Shown: positions 46,087 to 54,524 of the stretch, one piece after another | Layout of the letters: every line of letters starts with the position of its first letter | How positions within the stretch are numbered: position 1 is the stretch's first letter | Assembly: GCF_015461805.1 (NCBI RefSeq) | Contig: NZ_JACVZE010000002.1 | Span: 310,001-374,000 of the forward strand | DNA from: Pseudomonas pisciculturae | Lineage (GTDB): Bacteria; Pseudomonadota; Gammaproteobacteria; Pseudomonadales; Pseudomonadaceae | Length of the DNA: 64,000 bases | Direction: 5' to 3' | Made by a program: the position numbers and the translations under genes | Notes under the pieces: generated by a model | What the model was told of the DNA's origin: nothing | Seen by the model: only the letters and a program-made list of their open reading frames with translations | The model's database searches: none

Positions 46087-46752
46087 ATGCAAAAGTTTGT
46101 CTACGCGGCGCTTCTCGCTACATTCGTAGCCTCCCACGCTCAAGCAGATAACTGGTACGGGTCGGCGAAACTCAACCATGCTCGCCAGAACCTTTCCAGT
46201 GCACTGCTAACCAGCCCACGTGTAACCGAGCGCGTAGAGGCCCCTGATAGCAGCAAATCATTCGTCGCCTCCTTCGCTGTAGGTTATGCCTTTAGAGACG
46301 GTTGGCGCGTGGAGGGGGAATACACGATGCCAAACCGCTCAGCGTTCAAATCCCACTGGGCGCCCTTCAATGCCAACACCAATAACCTGCAGGTCAAGAG
46401 CGAGCGCTTGATGTTCAATGGTTACAAAGACATCCCGATCAACGATTGGCTGTCGTTCTATGGCATGGCCGGGATGGGTATTGCCCGAACGGCAAGCGAG
46501 GGTTACCAAACCGTTGAAACGCGTCGTTTCGCCAGCAATCGCCAGCATAATTTCGCCTACAGTGTGGGCATGGGGCTGGAGGCCAAGGTCAGCGAGCAAA
46601 TCACCTTGGGCACGGGTTACCGATATATCTCCATGGGCGATGTAGAAACCGGCTACAACACCTTCGCCAACCGAATAAACGCCCGGGATGAACAACTCAA
46701 AGGCAAGCTGAAAGAACAGAATGTGTTTCTAGAAACTCGGCTTTCCTTCTGA
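46087..46752 (+). CDS. Outer-membrane beta-barrel protein (Opa/OmpX-like), role unknown
   Basis: This 221-residue protein has a signal peptide (MQKFVYAALLATFVASHAQA) and a mature start DNWYGSAKLNHARQNLSS. Alternating hydrophobic strands (VASFAVGYAFRDGWRVEGEYTMPN, SFYGMAGMGIART, YSVGMGLEAKVSEQITLGTGYRYI) and the C-terminal aromatic (VFLETRLSF) fit an 8-stranded barrel. The long acidic/basic loop at 200-210 (INARDEQLKGKLKEQ) is unusual. It ends with a weak hairpin GCCACTT/AAGTGGC (46768-46785). Confidence 0.78.
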   Translation: MQKFVYAALLATFVASHAQADNWYGSAKLNHARQNLSSALLTSPRVTERVEAPDSSKSFVASFAVGYAFRDGWRVEGEYTMPNRSAFKSHWAPFNANTNNLQVKSERLMFNGYKDIPINDWLSFYGMAGMGIARTASEGYQTVETRRFASNRQHNFAYSVGMGLEAKVSEQITLGTGYRYISMGDVETGYNTFANRINARDEQLKGKLKEQNVFLETRLSF

Positions 46753-46912
46753 CTGGCCGTCGAGAACGCCACTTTCCCAAGTGGCCATTTCTTGCCCGCA
46801 CGATGACGATTCATTCACGGGCGACAGGCTATATTCAGTCAAGCCGTGCAACCATGCCGGTACTGATCCATCGCTTACTCATCGCCAATCTGAAACGGGT
46901 GCCTTCGTCGTC

Positions 46913-48055
46913 ATGAGCCAACAGAACTTCCTGCCGTTTTCCAAACCCACCATCGATGAAGCCACTATCTCGGCGGTGGGTGATGTATTGCGCTCAGGTT
47001 GGATCACCAGCGGGCCGAAAGTGCAGGCATTCGAAGCGCAGCTGTCGCAATACTTTGGCGGCCGGCCGGTGCGCACGTTCAACTCGGGCACCTGCACCAT
47101 GGAGATAGCCTTGCGCATCGCCGGTATCGGGCCTGGTGACGAAGTCATCACTACGCCGATCTCTTGGGTCGCAACGGCCAACGTAATCCTGGAAGTGGGC
47201 GCTACACCGGTGTTTGCCGATATCGACCCGGTGACCCGCAATATCGACCTGGCTCAGGTGGAAGCTGCGATCACCCCGCGAACCAAGGCGATCATCCCGG
47301 TGTACCTGGCCGGTTTGCCCGTGGACATGCCGATGCTTTACGCGCTGGCTAACAAGTACAACCTGCGCATCGTCGAAGATGCCGCCCAGGCGCTGGGGTC
47401 CAGTTGGGATGGCGAGCGTATCGGCGCCACTGGGGATTTTGTCTCGTTCAGCTTCCAGGCCAACAAGAACATCACCTCTTGCGAAGGCGGTTGCCTGGTG
47501 CTGAACAACGCCGAAGAAGCGCGCCTGGCTGAAAAGTACCGCCTGCAGGGCGTGACGCGTACCGGCTTCGATGGCCTGGACGTGGATGTGCTGGGTGGCA
47601 AATTCAACATGACAGACATTGCGGCAGCGATCGGCCTGGGGCAGTTTGCCCACATAGAGAAGATCACTGCCCATCGCCAGCACCTGGCGCGTCACTATTT
47701 CAAATGCTTTGGCGCAGACTTTGAAGAACAGTACGGCGCGCAACTGCCGCCGGCAGATTTTGAAAACAGCAACTGGCACCTCTTCCAACTGGTACTGCCA
47801 GAACGCCAGGACGACCTGCCCGCCCGCGCTACCTTCATGGAGCAGATGCAGGCCCATGGCGTGGGCATTGGCTATCACTACCCGCCGATCCACTTGCTGA
47901 GCCTTTATCGGGCACAGGGGTTCAAAGAAGGCATGTTCCCGGTGGCGGAAAAAGTGGGGCGTTTGATTGTGTCGTTGCCGATGTTTACGGCGATGACCGA
48001 GGCGGATGTGGAGCGGTCGGTGGCGGCAGTCAAAGCGGTACTCAAAGCAGACTGA
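46913..48055 (+). CDS. DegT/DnrJ/EryC1/StrS aminotransferase (ArnB-like)
   Basis: This 380-residue PLP sugar-nucleotide aminotransferase begins MSQQNFLPFSKPTIDEATISAVGDVLRSGWITSGPKVQAFEAQLSQYFG. It has VEDAAQALGSSWDGERIGATGDFVSFSFQANKNITSCEGGCLV (the PLP Lys in the FQANKNIT region) and the YHYPPIHLLSLYR motif near the C-terminus. The start at 46913 has no clear ribosome site; the frame is open to 46781. No LPS, capsule or arn gene lies beside it. A UDP-4-amino-arabinose or similar role is suggested by family only. Confidence 0.88.
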   Translation: MSQQNFLPFSKPTIDEATISAVGDVLRSGWITSGPKVQAFEAQLSQYFGGRPVRTFNSGTCTMEIALRIAGIGPGDEVITTPISWVATANVILEVGATPVFADIDPVTRNIDLAQVEAAITPRTKAIIPVYLAGLPVDMPMLYALANKYNLRIVEDAAQALGSSWDGERIGATGDFVSFSFQANKNITSCEGGCLVLNNAEEARLAEKYRLQGVTRTGFDGLDVDVLGGKFNMTDIAAAIGLGQFAHIEKITAHRQHLARHYFKCFGADFEEQYGAQLPPADFENSNWHLFQLVLPERQDDLPARATFMEQMQAHGVGIGYHYPPIHLLSLYRAQGFKEGMFPVAEKVGRLIVSLPMFTAMTEADVERSVAAVKAVLKAD

Positions 48056-48081
48056 ATACTCACGGCTGACAAACATTCAAG

Positions 48082-48169
48082 GTGGGAGGGGGCTTGCTCC
48101 CGATGGCGGAGTGTCAGTCTCTACATCTGGAGGCTGGTCCACTGCCATCGGGAGCAAGCCCCCTCCCAC
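48082..48169. repeat. REPIN, GGAGGGGGCTTGCTCCCGAT subtype
   Basis: Inverted REP pair at the convergent junction between the DegT and gcvH genes. Confidence 0.9.
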
Positions 48170-48183
48170 ATTTCGATCTGTGT

Positions 48184-48570
48184 TTACTCGCCGATGGCCG
48201 CTTTGTAGCCAGCAGCATCCAGCAGCTTGGCCAGGTCAGCATTCGCATCACTTGGCTTGAGTTTGAAGATCCAAGCGCTGTACGGCTCGGAGTTCAACGA
48301 CTCAGGGCTATCAGCCAGCTCTTCATTGACCGCAATCACTTCACCGGCAACCGGCGAGTAGATATCCGAAGCAGCCTTCACCGACTCAACCACACCCGCG
48401 GCATCACCAGCGGCAAATACTTTGCCCACTTCCGCCAACTCAACAAACACCACATCACCCAACGCTTCCTGGGCATGATCGGAGATACCCACAGTCACGG
48501 TGCCGTCGGCTTCCAGACGGGCCCATTCGTGACTTTCGGCAAAACGCAGGTCGGCAGGGATATTGCTCAT
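48184..48570 (-). CDS. gcvH: Glycine cleavage system H protein
   Basis: This 128-residue lipoyl carrier has the lipoylated Lys65 in [20 protein letters not shown]. It shuttles the aminomethyl group between the P and T proteins. I chose the ATG at 48570 ([17 protein letters not shown]) over an in-frame upstream codon. It follows gcvT by 53 bases. gcvP, usually adjacent, is not found; a REPIN and an unrelated gene follow. Confidence 0.95.
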   Translation of the reverse strand: MSNIPADLRFAESHEWARLEADGTVTVGISDHAQEALGDVVFVELAEVGKVFAAGDAAGVVESVKAASDIYSPVAGEVIAVNEELADSPESLNSEPYSAWIFKLKPSDANADLAKLLDAAGYKAAIGE

Positions 48571-48623
48571 AGTCTGTGTCCTCATGAAGTAGTGTCAGCG
48601 GCCTTTGGCCTGCCGGAAATAAG

Positions 48624-49706
48624 TTAGATCAAGGTTTTGCCATGGCGCACAAAGGTCGGTTTGACCACTCGAACCGGGTACCACTTGCCGCGGATTTCCA
48701 CTTCGGCCCGGTCGGCAGTGGCCGTCGGTACGCGCGCCAGGGCAATGGATTTGCTCAGCGTAGGAGAGAAACTACCACTGGTGATCTCCCCTTCGCCAAC
48801 ATTGGCGATACGAACCACCTGATGAGCACGTAAAACCCCGCGTTCTTCCAGCACCAACCCCACCAGTTTGAACTGCACACCCGCCGCCAACTCGGCTTCC
48901 AGCGCCGCGCGGCCGATGAAATTGCGCGTGGCTGGCTCCCAAGCGATGCTCCAGGCCATGTTGGCAGCCAAGGGCGAAACATCCTGGTGGATATCCTGAC
49001 CGTACAGGTTCATGCCGGCTTCCAGACGCAAGGTATCGCGTGCGCCAAGGCCGATGGGTGAAATACCGGCGCCCACCAGATCGTTGAAAAAACCCGGCGC
49101 CTGATCGGCAGGCAGGACAATTTCAAGGCCGTCTTCGCCGGTATAACCCGTGCGAGCAATAAACCAATCGCCGTCGGCCTGGCCTTCGAAAGGCTTGAGC
49201 TGGTGAATCAAAGTGCTGCGCGACTGGGTGACCAGTTCGGCAATCTTCTGTCGGGCATGGGGGCCTTGAATGGCCAGCATCGCCAACTCGGGGCGCTCTT
49301 GAAGTTGCACCTGGAAACGGCCCAACTGGGCCTGCATCCAGGCCATGTCCTGGTCGCGGGTGGCGGCGTTGACCACCAGGCGATACCCGGCGTCGGTGCG
49401 GTAGACGATCATGTCATCCACCACGCCGCCCTTGTCGTTGAGCATGGCGCTGTACAACGCACGGCCGCAGCCTTGCAGACGATCCACATCATTGGCCAGC
49501 AGGTGCTGCAACCATTCCTTGGCCTGGGGGCCGGTGATATCGATCACGGTCATATGAGATACATCGAACACCCCGCAGTCGCGTCGCACCTGGTGGTGCT
49601 CTTCAACTTGCGAGCCGTAGTGCAGAGGCATATCCCAACCGCCAAAATCGACCATTTTCGCGCCGAGGGCGAGATGCAGGTCATACAGAGGCGTACGCTG
49701 TCCCAT
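48624..49706 (-). CDS. gcvT: Glycine cleavage system T protein (aminomethyltransferase)
   Basis: This 360-residue enzyme releases ammonia and transfers the methylene unit to tetrahydrofolate. It begins MGQRTPLYDLHLALGAKMVDFGGWDMPLHYGSQVEEHHQVRRDCGVFDVSHM, with GEDGLEIVLPADQAPGFF and DTLRLEAGMNLYGQDI as THF-binding and C-terminal blocks. Full length. A GGAGAAACCC site lies 5 bases before the start. Confidence 0.96.
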   Translation of the reverse strand: MGQRTPLYDLHLALGAKMVDFGGWDMPLHYGSQVEEHHQVRRDCGVFDVSHMTVIDITGPQAKEWLQHLLANDVDRLQGCGRALYSAMLNDKGGVVDDMIVYRTDAGYRLVVNAATRDQDMAWMQAQLGRFQVQLQERPELAMLAIQGPHARQKIAELVTQSRSTLIHQLKPFEGQADGDWFIARTGYTGEDGLEIVLPADQAPGFFNDLVGAGISPIGLGARDTLRLEAGMNLYGQDIHQDVSPLAANMAWSIAWEPATRNFIGRAALEAELAAGVQFKLVGLVLEERGVLRAHQVVRIANVGEGEITSGSFSPTLSKSIALARVPTATADRAEVEIRGKWYPVRVVKPTFVRHGKTLI

Positions 49707-49756
49707 GGGTTTCTCCTTCCGGGCTTGGCGAAGGTGCGCAGCGTTGCTGTTTGCGC

Positions 49757-49785
49757 TACAGGCCTTTAATTACAAGGCCTGTAGC
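49757..49785. repeat. Perfect hairpin upstream of gcvT
   Basis: Ten-base arms CTACAGGCCT/AGGCCTGTAG with a 9-base A+T-rich loop, midway between the gcvT start and the permease stop. It could end the upstream iron-transport transcript or lie in the gcvT leader. No T-run follows on the minus strand. Confidence 0.65.
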
Positions 49786-49862
49786 CACTCACAGCGACCC
49801 GATCCGAAAGACGGAGCGCACCGAATGCCGCGCATTGTAGCCGCAAGCCGTAGGACTGGCAC

Positions 49863-51479
49863 CTAACCGATTTGACGGGCAGAGCGTCGGATCAGCCCGA
49901 TCACCGGCAGCAGGCCCACCAACACCAGCGTCAGCGCCGGCAGCGAGGCCCGCGCCCACTCGCCTTCGCTGGTCATTTCAAAGATGCGAACCGCCAGGGT
50001 ATCCCAGCCAAATGGGCGCATCAGCAGGGTCGCGGGCATTTCCTTGAGTACATCGACAAACACCAGCAGCGCTGCACTCAACGTCCCCGGTAGCAATAAC
50101 GGCAGATACACTTTGCAAAACAGTCGTGGCCCGCTCACGCCAAGGCTGCGCGCAGCTTCCGGCAATGAGGGTCGGATTCGCGCCAGGCTGTTTTCCAGCG
50201 GCCCATAGGCCACCGCCAGAAAGCGCACCAGGTACGCCAACACCAACGCCGAGAGGCTGCCCAGCAACAACGGCTTGCCCGCGCCGCCCAGCCAGCCGGA
50301 CAGCGGCACCACCAGTTCACGGTCCAGATAGCTGAAGGCCAACATGATCGACACCGCCAGCACCGAGCCTGGCAAGGCGTAGCCGACGTTGGCCAGACTG
50401 ATGCCTGAGCGGATCGCCCGCGTCGGGGCCAAACGGTTAGCGAACGCCAAGAGCAGCGCCACGCTGACGGTGATCAACGCTGCAATACCACCCAGGTAAA
50501 GGGTGTGGACGATCAGGCCTGAATAACGCTCATCCAGATCAAAGCGGCCGCGCTGCCAAAACCAGGCGACCAGTTGCAGCATCGGGATGACAAAGGCACA
50601 GGCGAACACCGAACCACACCAAGTACTGGCGGCAGCGGCCTTGAGCCCGCGCAGGTGATAGAGCGCTTTGCCCCGTGGCCGCTCATTGCTTGGGCGGCTG
50701 GCACCCCGTGCACGACGCTCGCCATACAGCACCACCATGACCACCAGTAACAGCAAGCTGGCCAATTGGGCGGCGCTGGAAAGGCTGAAGAAGCCGTACC
50801 AAGTCTTGTAGATCGCCGTAGTGAAGGTATCGAAGTTGAATACCGAGACCGCACCAAAATCCGCAAGGGTCTCCATCAACGCCAAGGCCACCCCGGCACC
50901 AATCGCCGGTCGAGCCATGGGCAAGGCCACGCGCCAGAACGCTTGCCACGGCGATTGCCCCAGCACCCGGGCGGCCTCCATCAGGCCTTTGCCCTGGGCC
51001 AGGAACGCGGTGCGCGCAAGCAGGTAGACGTAGGGGTAGAACACCAGCACCAAGACGATGATCACGCCGCTGGTGGAGCGCACACGTGGCAGGCGCAGGC
51101 CGGTGCCAAACCATTCGCGCAAGAGCGTTTGAACCGGACCGGCGAAGTCCAGCAGGCCCACGAACACAAAGGCCAGCACATAGGCGGGAATGGCGAAGGG
51201 CAACATCAAGGCCCAGTCGAGCCAGCGCCGGCCGGGGAATTCACAGAGGCTGGTGAGCCAGGCCAGGCTCACGCCGAGCAGGGTCACGCCGACACCGACG
51301 CCCAGTACCAGGGTCAAGGTGTTGCCCAATAGGCGCGGCATCTGGGTTTCCCACAGGTGGGACCAGATTTGCGCGTCGATGCTTTGCCAGGACAGCAACA
51401 GCACGCTCAGCGGCAGCAGCACCAGGGCGGCGACGGTGAACACCGGCAGGTACCAGCGGCGTTGGGCGGGGTGGGCCAA
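49863..51479 (-). CDS. Iron(III) ABC transporter permease (FbpB/SfuB type)
   Basis: This 538-residue fused permease has about 12 membrane segments and two EAA loops (ARVLGQSPWQAFWRVALPMARPAIGAG, near 190, and ARSLGVSGPRLFCKVYLPLLLPGT, near 455), typical of FbpB/SfuB. It would carry ferric iron delivered by the binding protein at 51631-52635. A REPIN of 89 bases separates the two genes. No FbpC ATPase gene is next to it, so the ATPase must be supplied from elsewhere. Confidence 0.9.
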   Translation of the reverse strand: MAHPAQRRWYLPVFTVAALVLLPLSVLLLSWQSIDAQIWSHLWETQMPRLLGNTLTLVLGVGVGVTLLGVSLAWLTSLCEFPGRRWLDWALMLPFAIPAYVLAFVFVGLLDFAGPVQTLLREWFGTGLRLPRVRSTSGVIIVLVLVFYPYVYLLARTAFLAQGKGLMEAARVLGQSPWQAFWRVALPMARPAIGAGVALALMETLADFGAVSVFNFDTFTTAIYKTWYGFFSLSSAAQLASLLLLVVMVVLYGERRARGASRPSNERPRGKALYHLRGLKAAAASTWCGSVFACAFVIPMLQLVAWFWQRGRFDLDERYSGLIVHTLYLGGIAALITVSVALLLAFANRLAPTRAIRSGISLANVGYALPGSVLAVSIMLAFSYLDRELVVPLSGWLGGAGKPLLLGSLSALVLAYLVRFLAVAYGPLENSLARIRPSLPEAARSLGVSGPRLFCKVYLPLLLPGTLSAALLVFVDVLKEMPATLLMRPFGWDTLAVRIFEMTSEGEWARASLPALTLVLVGLLPVIGLIRRSARQIG

Positions 51480-51524
51480 ATTCAGTTCTCAGTGAATGGA
51501 TATCTTGATGTCACCACAATCCAA

Positions 51525-51613
51525 TGTGGGAGGGGGCTTGCCCCCGATTGCAGTGGATCAGTCACTGATGAGTAGACTGACACTCCGCTATCGGGGGCAA
51601 GCCCCCTCCCACA
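51525..51613. repeat. REPIN between the iron transporter genes, GGAGGGGGCTTGCCCCCGAT subtype
   Basis: Inverted REP pair inside an apparent operon, between the binding-protein stop and the permease start. It could lower permease mRNA relative to binding-protein mRNA. Confidence 0.9.
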
Positions 51614-51630
51614 TTTAGACTTGCAGTGTG

Positions 51631-52635
51631 TCAGTTCCAGCCAGCACGATCCATCAAGCGAATTGCCTCAGCCTGACGCTTGCCCGCCACTTCCACCGGC
51701 AAGGTGTCTGCCACGAACTTGCCCCAGCTTGCCACTTCGGCCGAAGGCGCCACCGCAGGGTTGGCCGGGAACTCCTGGTTCACGTCGGCGAAGATCTTCT
51801 GCGCTTCAGGGGTGGTCATCCACTCCACCAGCGCCTTGGCGGCTTCCGGGTGCGGTGCATGCTTGGTCAGGCCGATGCCCGACAGGTTCACGTGCACCCC
51901 ACGGTCGCCCTGATTGGGCCAGAACAGCTTCACTGCCAGGTCCGGCTTCTGCTTGTGCAGGCGGCCATAGTAATAGGTGTTGACGATACCCACGTCGCAC
52001 TGCCCGGCGTTGATCGCTTCCAGCACGGCGATGTCGTCGGAGAACACGTCGGTGGAGAGGTTATTGACCCAGCCCTTGACGATCTCTTCAGTCTTGGCCG
52101 CGCCATGGGTTTCGATGAGGGTGGCGGTCAGCGACTGGTTGTAGACCTTTTTCGCCGTGCGCAGGCACAGACGGCCTTCCCACTGTTTGTCGGCCAGGGC
52201 TTCGTACGTGGTGAGGTCACCTGGTTTTACCCGGTCGGTGGAGTAGGCGATGGTGCGCGCGCGCAAGCTCAGGCCAGTCCAGGCATGGGCGGACGAGCGG
52301 TATTGCAGGGGGATGTTCTTGTCGATCACAGGCGAGGTGAACGGTTGCAGGATGCCCATCTGCTCGGCCTGCCAGAGGTTGCCGGCATCGACGGTCAGCA
52401 GCAGGTCAGCGGTGGCGTTTTCGCCTTCGGCCTTGATGCGCTGCATCAGCGGGGCCTCTTTGTCGGTGATGAACTTGATCTGCACGCCAGTCTTTTGGGT
52501 GTAGGCGTCGAATACCGGCTTGATCAGCTCGTCGATGCGCGAGGAGTAGACCACCACTTCGTCGGCGGCCTGCACAGTGGTGCTGCCGATCAGGGTGAGT
52601 GCCAGGGCAGTCAGGAGGCGCTTGGGTGCCGACAT
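51631..52635 (-). CDS. Iron(III)-binding periplasmic protein (FbpA type)
   Basis: The 334-residue binding protein has a signal peptide ([23 protein letters not shown]) and a mature start [39 protein letters not shown]. The di-tyrosine iron-ligand motif is present in [12 protein letters not shown]. Upstream, ATTTGC-N9-GCAAAT followed by GATAAG (52650-52676) could be part of a Fur-type operator, but the match is only partial. Confidence 0.92.
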   Translation of the reverse strand: MSAPKRLLTALALTLIGSTTVQAADEVVVYSSRIDELIKPVFDAYTQKTGVQIKFITDKEAPLMQRIKAEGENATADLLLTVDAGNLWQAEQMGILQPFTSPVIDKNIPLQYRSSAHAWTGLSLRARTIAYSTDRVKPGDLTTYEALADKQWEGRLCLRTAKKVYNQSLTATLIETHGAAKTEEIVKGWVNNLSTDVFSDDIAVLEAINAGQCDVGIVNTYYYGRLHKQKPDLAVKLFWPNQGDRGVHVNLSGIGLTKHAPHPEAAKALVEWMTTPEAQKIFADVNQEFPANPAVAPSAEVASWGKFVADTLPVEVAGKRQAEAIRLMDRAGWN

Positions 52636-52753
52636 GGGGGCGATCTCTCATTTGCAAAAAGAGGGCAAATGATAAGGACTCACATTTGGTGATGCTTGGT
52701 GGAGGCGTTACCAGATGTTGCATAACTGACATTTATAGTGGGGCTGATGGCCC

Positions 52754-52793
52754 CATCGGGGGCAAGTCGAATCGTCGCACCGCCCCTCCCACA
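52754..52793. repeat. Single REP carrying the 19-base variant core
   Basis: CATCGGGGGC, then AAGTCGAATCGTCGCACCG, then CCCCTCCCACA. It has the same core as 41238-41280 but different flanking arms, and no partner REP is seen. It lies between the iron-binding protein gene and ubiI. Confidence 0.85.
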
Positions 52794-52811
52794 GGAGCCC
52801 GTATTTCAAGG

Positions 52812-54035
52812 TCAGGGTTTGGCCAGGTCAGGGAGATCGCCCGTCAGGCCGAGGGCTTGGCGTACGAATACCGCTTTGGCTTCGGGCATCTGGTCGACCA
52901 GTTTCAAGCCAGCATTGCGCAGCCAGCGCAGTGGCAGTTGGTCGGCCTGGAACAACCGCTCAAAGCCTTCCATCGCCGCCATCAACGCCAGGTTGTGCGG
53001 CATGCGCCGGCGTTCATAACGGCTCAGCACCTTCACATCCGCCAGGCGTTCGCCGCGTTCAAGGGCGGCCAGCAGCACTTCGGCCAGGGTCGCTGCGTCG
53101 AGGAAGCCCAGGTTTACGCCCTGCCCTGCCAATGGGTGGATCACGTGGGCGGCATCGCCGATCAACGCCAGGCCTTCGGCCACGTAGCGTTTGGCATGAC
53201 GTTGGCGCAATGGCACGCAGACACGCGGGTCGGCGCTGATCACCGTACCGAGTCGCCCTTCAAAGGCGCGCTCCAGTTCGCGGCAGAAGTTTTCGTCATC
53301 CAGCGCCATCAGGCGTTCGGACTCAGCCGGCGTGGTCGACCACACGATCGAGCACCAATCCTCCTGCCCATCGCGCACCAGCGGCAAAAACGCCAGCGGG
53401 CCGGTGTCGGTGAACCGTTGCCACGCCGTACGCTGGTGCGGCTGGCTGCTGCGTACGCTGGTGACGATGGCGTTATGCAGGTAATCCCATTCGCGGGTCG
53501 CAGTGCCCGTCAGGCGGCGCACGGCGGAATTGGCGCCATCGGCCGCCACCACCAGCGGTGCACGCAGTTTGCGGCCATCGGCCAGGGTCAGCAGCCAGTC
53601 CTCGCCAGAACGGCGCATCTGCTCCAGGCGCGCATTGGCCAGCAGGCCCAGGTCGCAGTCGTGCAGGCGGTCGAGCAAGGCATCCTGAACCACGCGGTTC
53701 TCGACGATATGCCCCAGTACCTCGGCATGCACGCTGGCGGCCGAGAAGTGGATCTGCCCGGTGCCGCTGCCATCCCACACCTGCATCTCACCGTACGGGC
53801 TGGCGCGCCGTTCGACGATGCCGTCCCATACACCCAGGCGTTCAAGGATGCGCTGGCTGGCGGCCGACAAGGCGCTCACGCGAGGTTCGAACGCCGCGTC
53901 ACGGTCGAACGGCTTGACGCTCAGCGGGCTACCGTCGAGCAGCAGCACTTGCAGGCCACTGCCCTGCAACGCCAGCGCCAAGGCGCTTCCGACCATTCCG
54001 GCCCCGACAATCAGCACATCTGCGCGCATGTCCAT
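52812..54035 (-). CDS. ubiI: FAD-dependent ubiquinone hydroxylase (UbiI/VisC type)
   Basis: This 407-residue FAD monooxygenase of ubiquinone synthesis has the dinucleotide loop VLIVGAGMVGSALALALQGSG (residues 7-27), the mid-domain DG block VVAADGANSAVRRLTG and the FAD motif LIGDAAHVIHPLAGQGVNLGFLDA (near 285). It begins 3 bases after the DUF4442 stop, so it is coupled to that gene. By position it is the VisC/UbiI partner of UbiH; a UbiF-like or other aromatic hydroxylase role cannot be fully excluded. Confidence 0.88.
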   Translation of the reverse strand: MDMRADVLIVGAGMVGSALALALQGSGLQVLLLDGSPLSVKPFDRDAAFEPRVSALSAASQRILERLGVWDGIVERRASPYGEMQVWDGSGTGQIHFSAASVHAEVLGHIVENRVVQDALLDRLHDCDLGLLANARLEQMRRSGEDWLLTLADGRKLRAPLVVAADGANSAVRRLTGTATREWDYLHNAIVTSVRSSQPHQRTAWQRFTDTGPLAFLPLVRDGQEDWCSIVWSTTPAESERLMALDDENFCRELERAFEGRLGTVISADPRVCVPLRQRHAKRYVAEGLALIGDAAHVIHPLAGQGVNLGFLDAATLAEVLLAALERGERLADVKVLSRYERRRMPHNLALMAAMEGFERLFQADQLPLRWLRNAGLKLVDQMPEAKAVFVRQALGLTGDLPDLAKP

Positions 54036-54038
54036 GGT

Positions 54039-54524
54039 TTAAGCCTGTCTCGCTGGCGGCTTGCGCCGCACGTAAAGAGTTTTGTCGACCCGCGCCACCA
54101 AGGTGCCGGAGCCGTCATGAATGTCGACCTTGAGGTGGGGCAAGTATTTCTCGCCCCCTTCGGTCTGCCGGCGAATCTCATCGAGCAACGCGTCGTCGAT
54201 GGTAAATTCGGCGTACACCGGGCCTTTGCCCGGCGAGATGAAATCGATGCTGGCGGCCTTGTCCCACACGATGTAATCGCGGCCCAGGTTCTCCATCAAT
54301 AACAGCATGTAGAACGGGTCGACCATCGAATACAGGCTGCCGCCAAACTGCGTGCCGACGTAGTTGCGGTTGTACCAGCCCAGGCCCATGCGCACTTTGA
54401 CGTGGCGAAAATCGGCGCTCATGTGCTGCACGCTGACACCCGCGCCCAGGTACGGCGGATACAGGGTCATGACCCAACGCAACAGCCGCGCTTTACCGAT
54501 GCGCGCGATCAACCACTTACGCAT
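54039..54524 (-). CDS. DUF4442 hot-dog thioesterase-like protein
   Basis: The 161 residues start MRKWLIARIGKARLLRWVMTLYPPYLGAGVSVQHMS. The hot-dog fold features (VRMGLGWYNRNYVGTQFGGSLYSMVDPFYMLLLMENLG, IDFISPGKGPVYAEFTI) fit DUF4442/YiiD-type acyl-CoA thioesterase-like proteins. Its ATG lies within the 3' end of ubiH (8-base overlap), and the stop is 3 bases before ubiI. An activity on an acyl-CoA or a role in ubiquinone synthesis is possible but unproved. Confidence 0.82.
   Translation of the reverse strand: MRKWLIARIGKARLLRWVMTLYPPYLGAGVSVQHMSADFRHVKVRMGLGWYNRNYVGTQFGGSLYSMVDPFYMLLLMENLGRDYIVWDKAASIDFISPGKGPVYAEFTIDDALLDEIRRQTEGGEKYLPHLKVDIHDGSGTLVARVDKTLYVRRKPPARQA

Noticed and set aside
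49707..49862. Glycine riboswitch upstream of gcvT
   Set aside because: I see only one simple hairpin and no tandem aptamer with its conserved cores, so a riboswitch call is not supported.
52599..54302. 567-codon open frame on the plus strand
   Set aside because: Antisense to ubiI and DUF4442; composition (many His, Arg, Gln) is that of a shadow frame.
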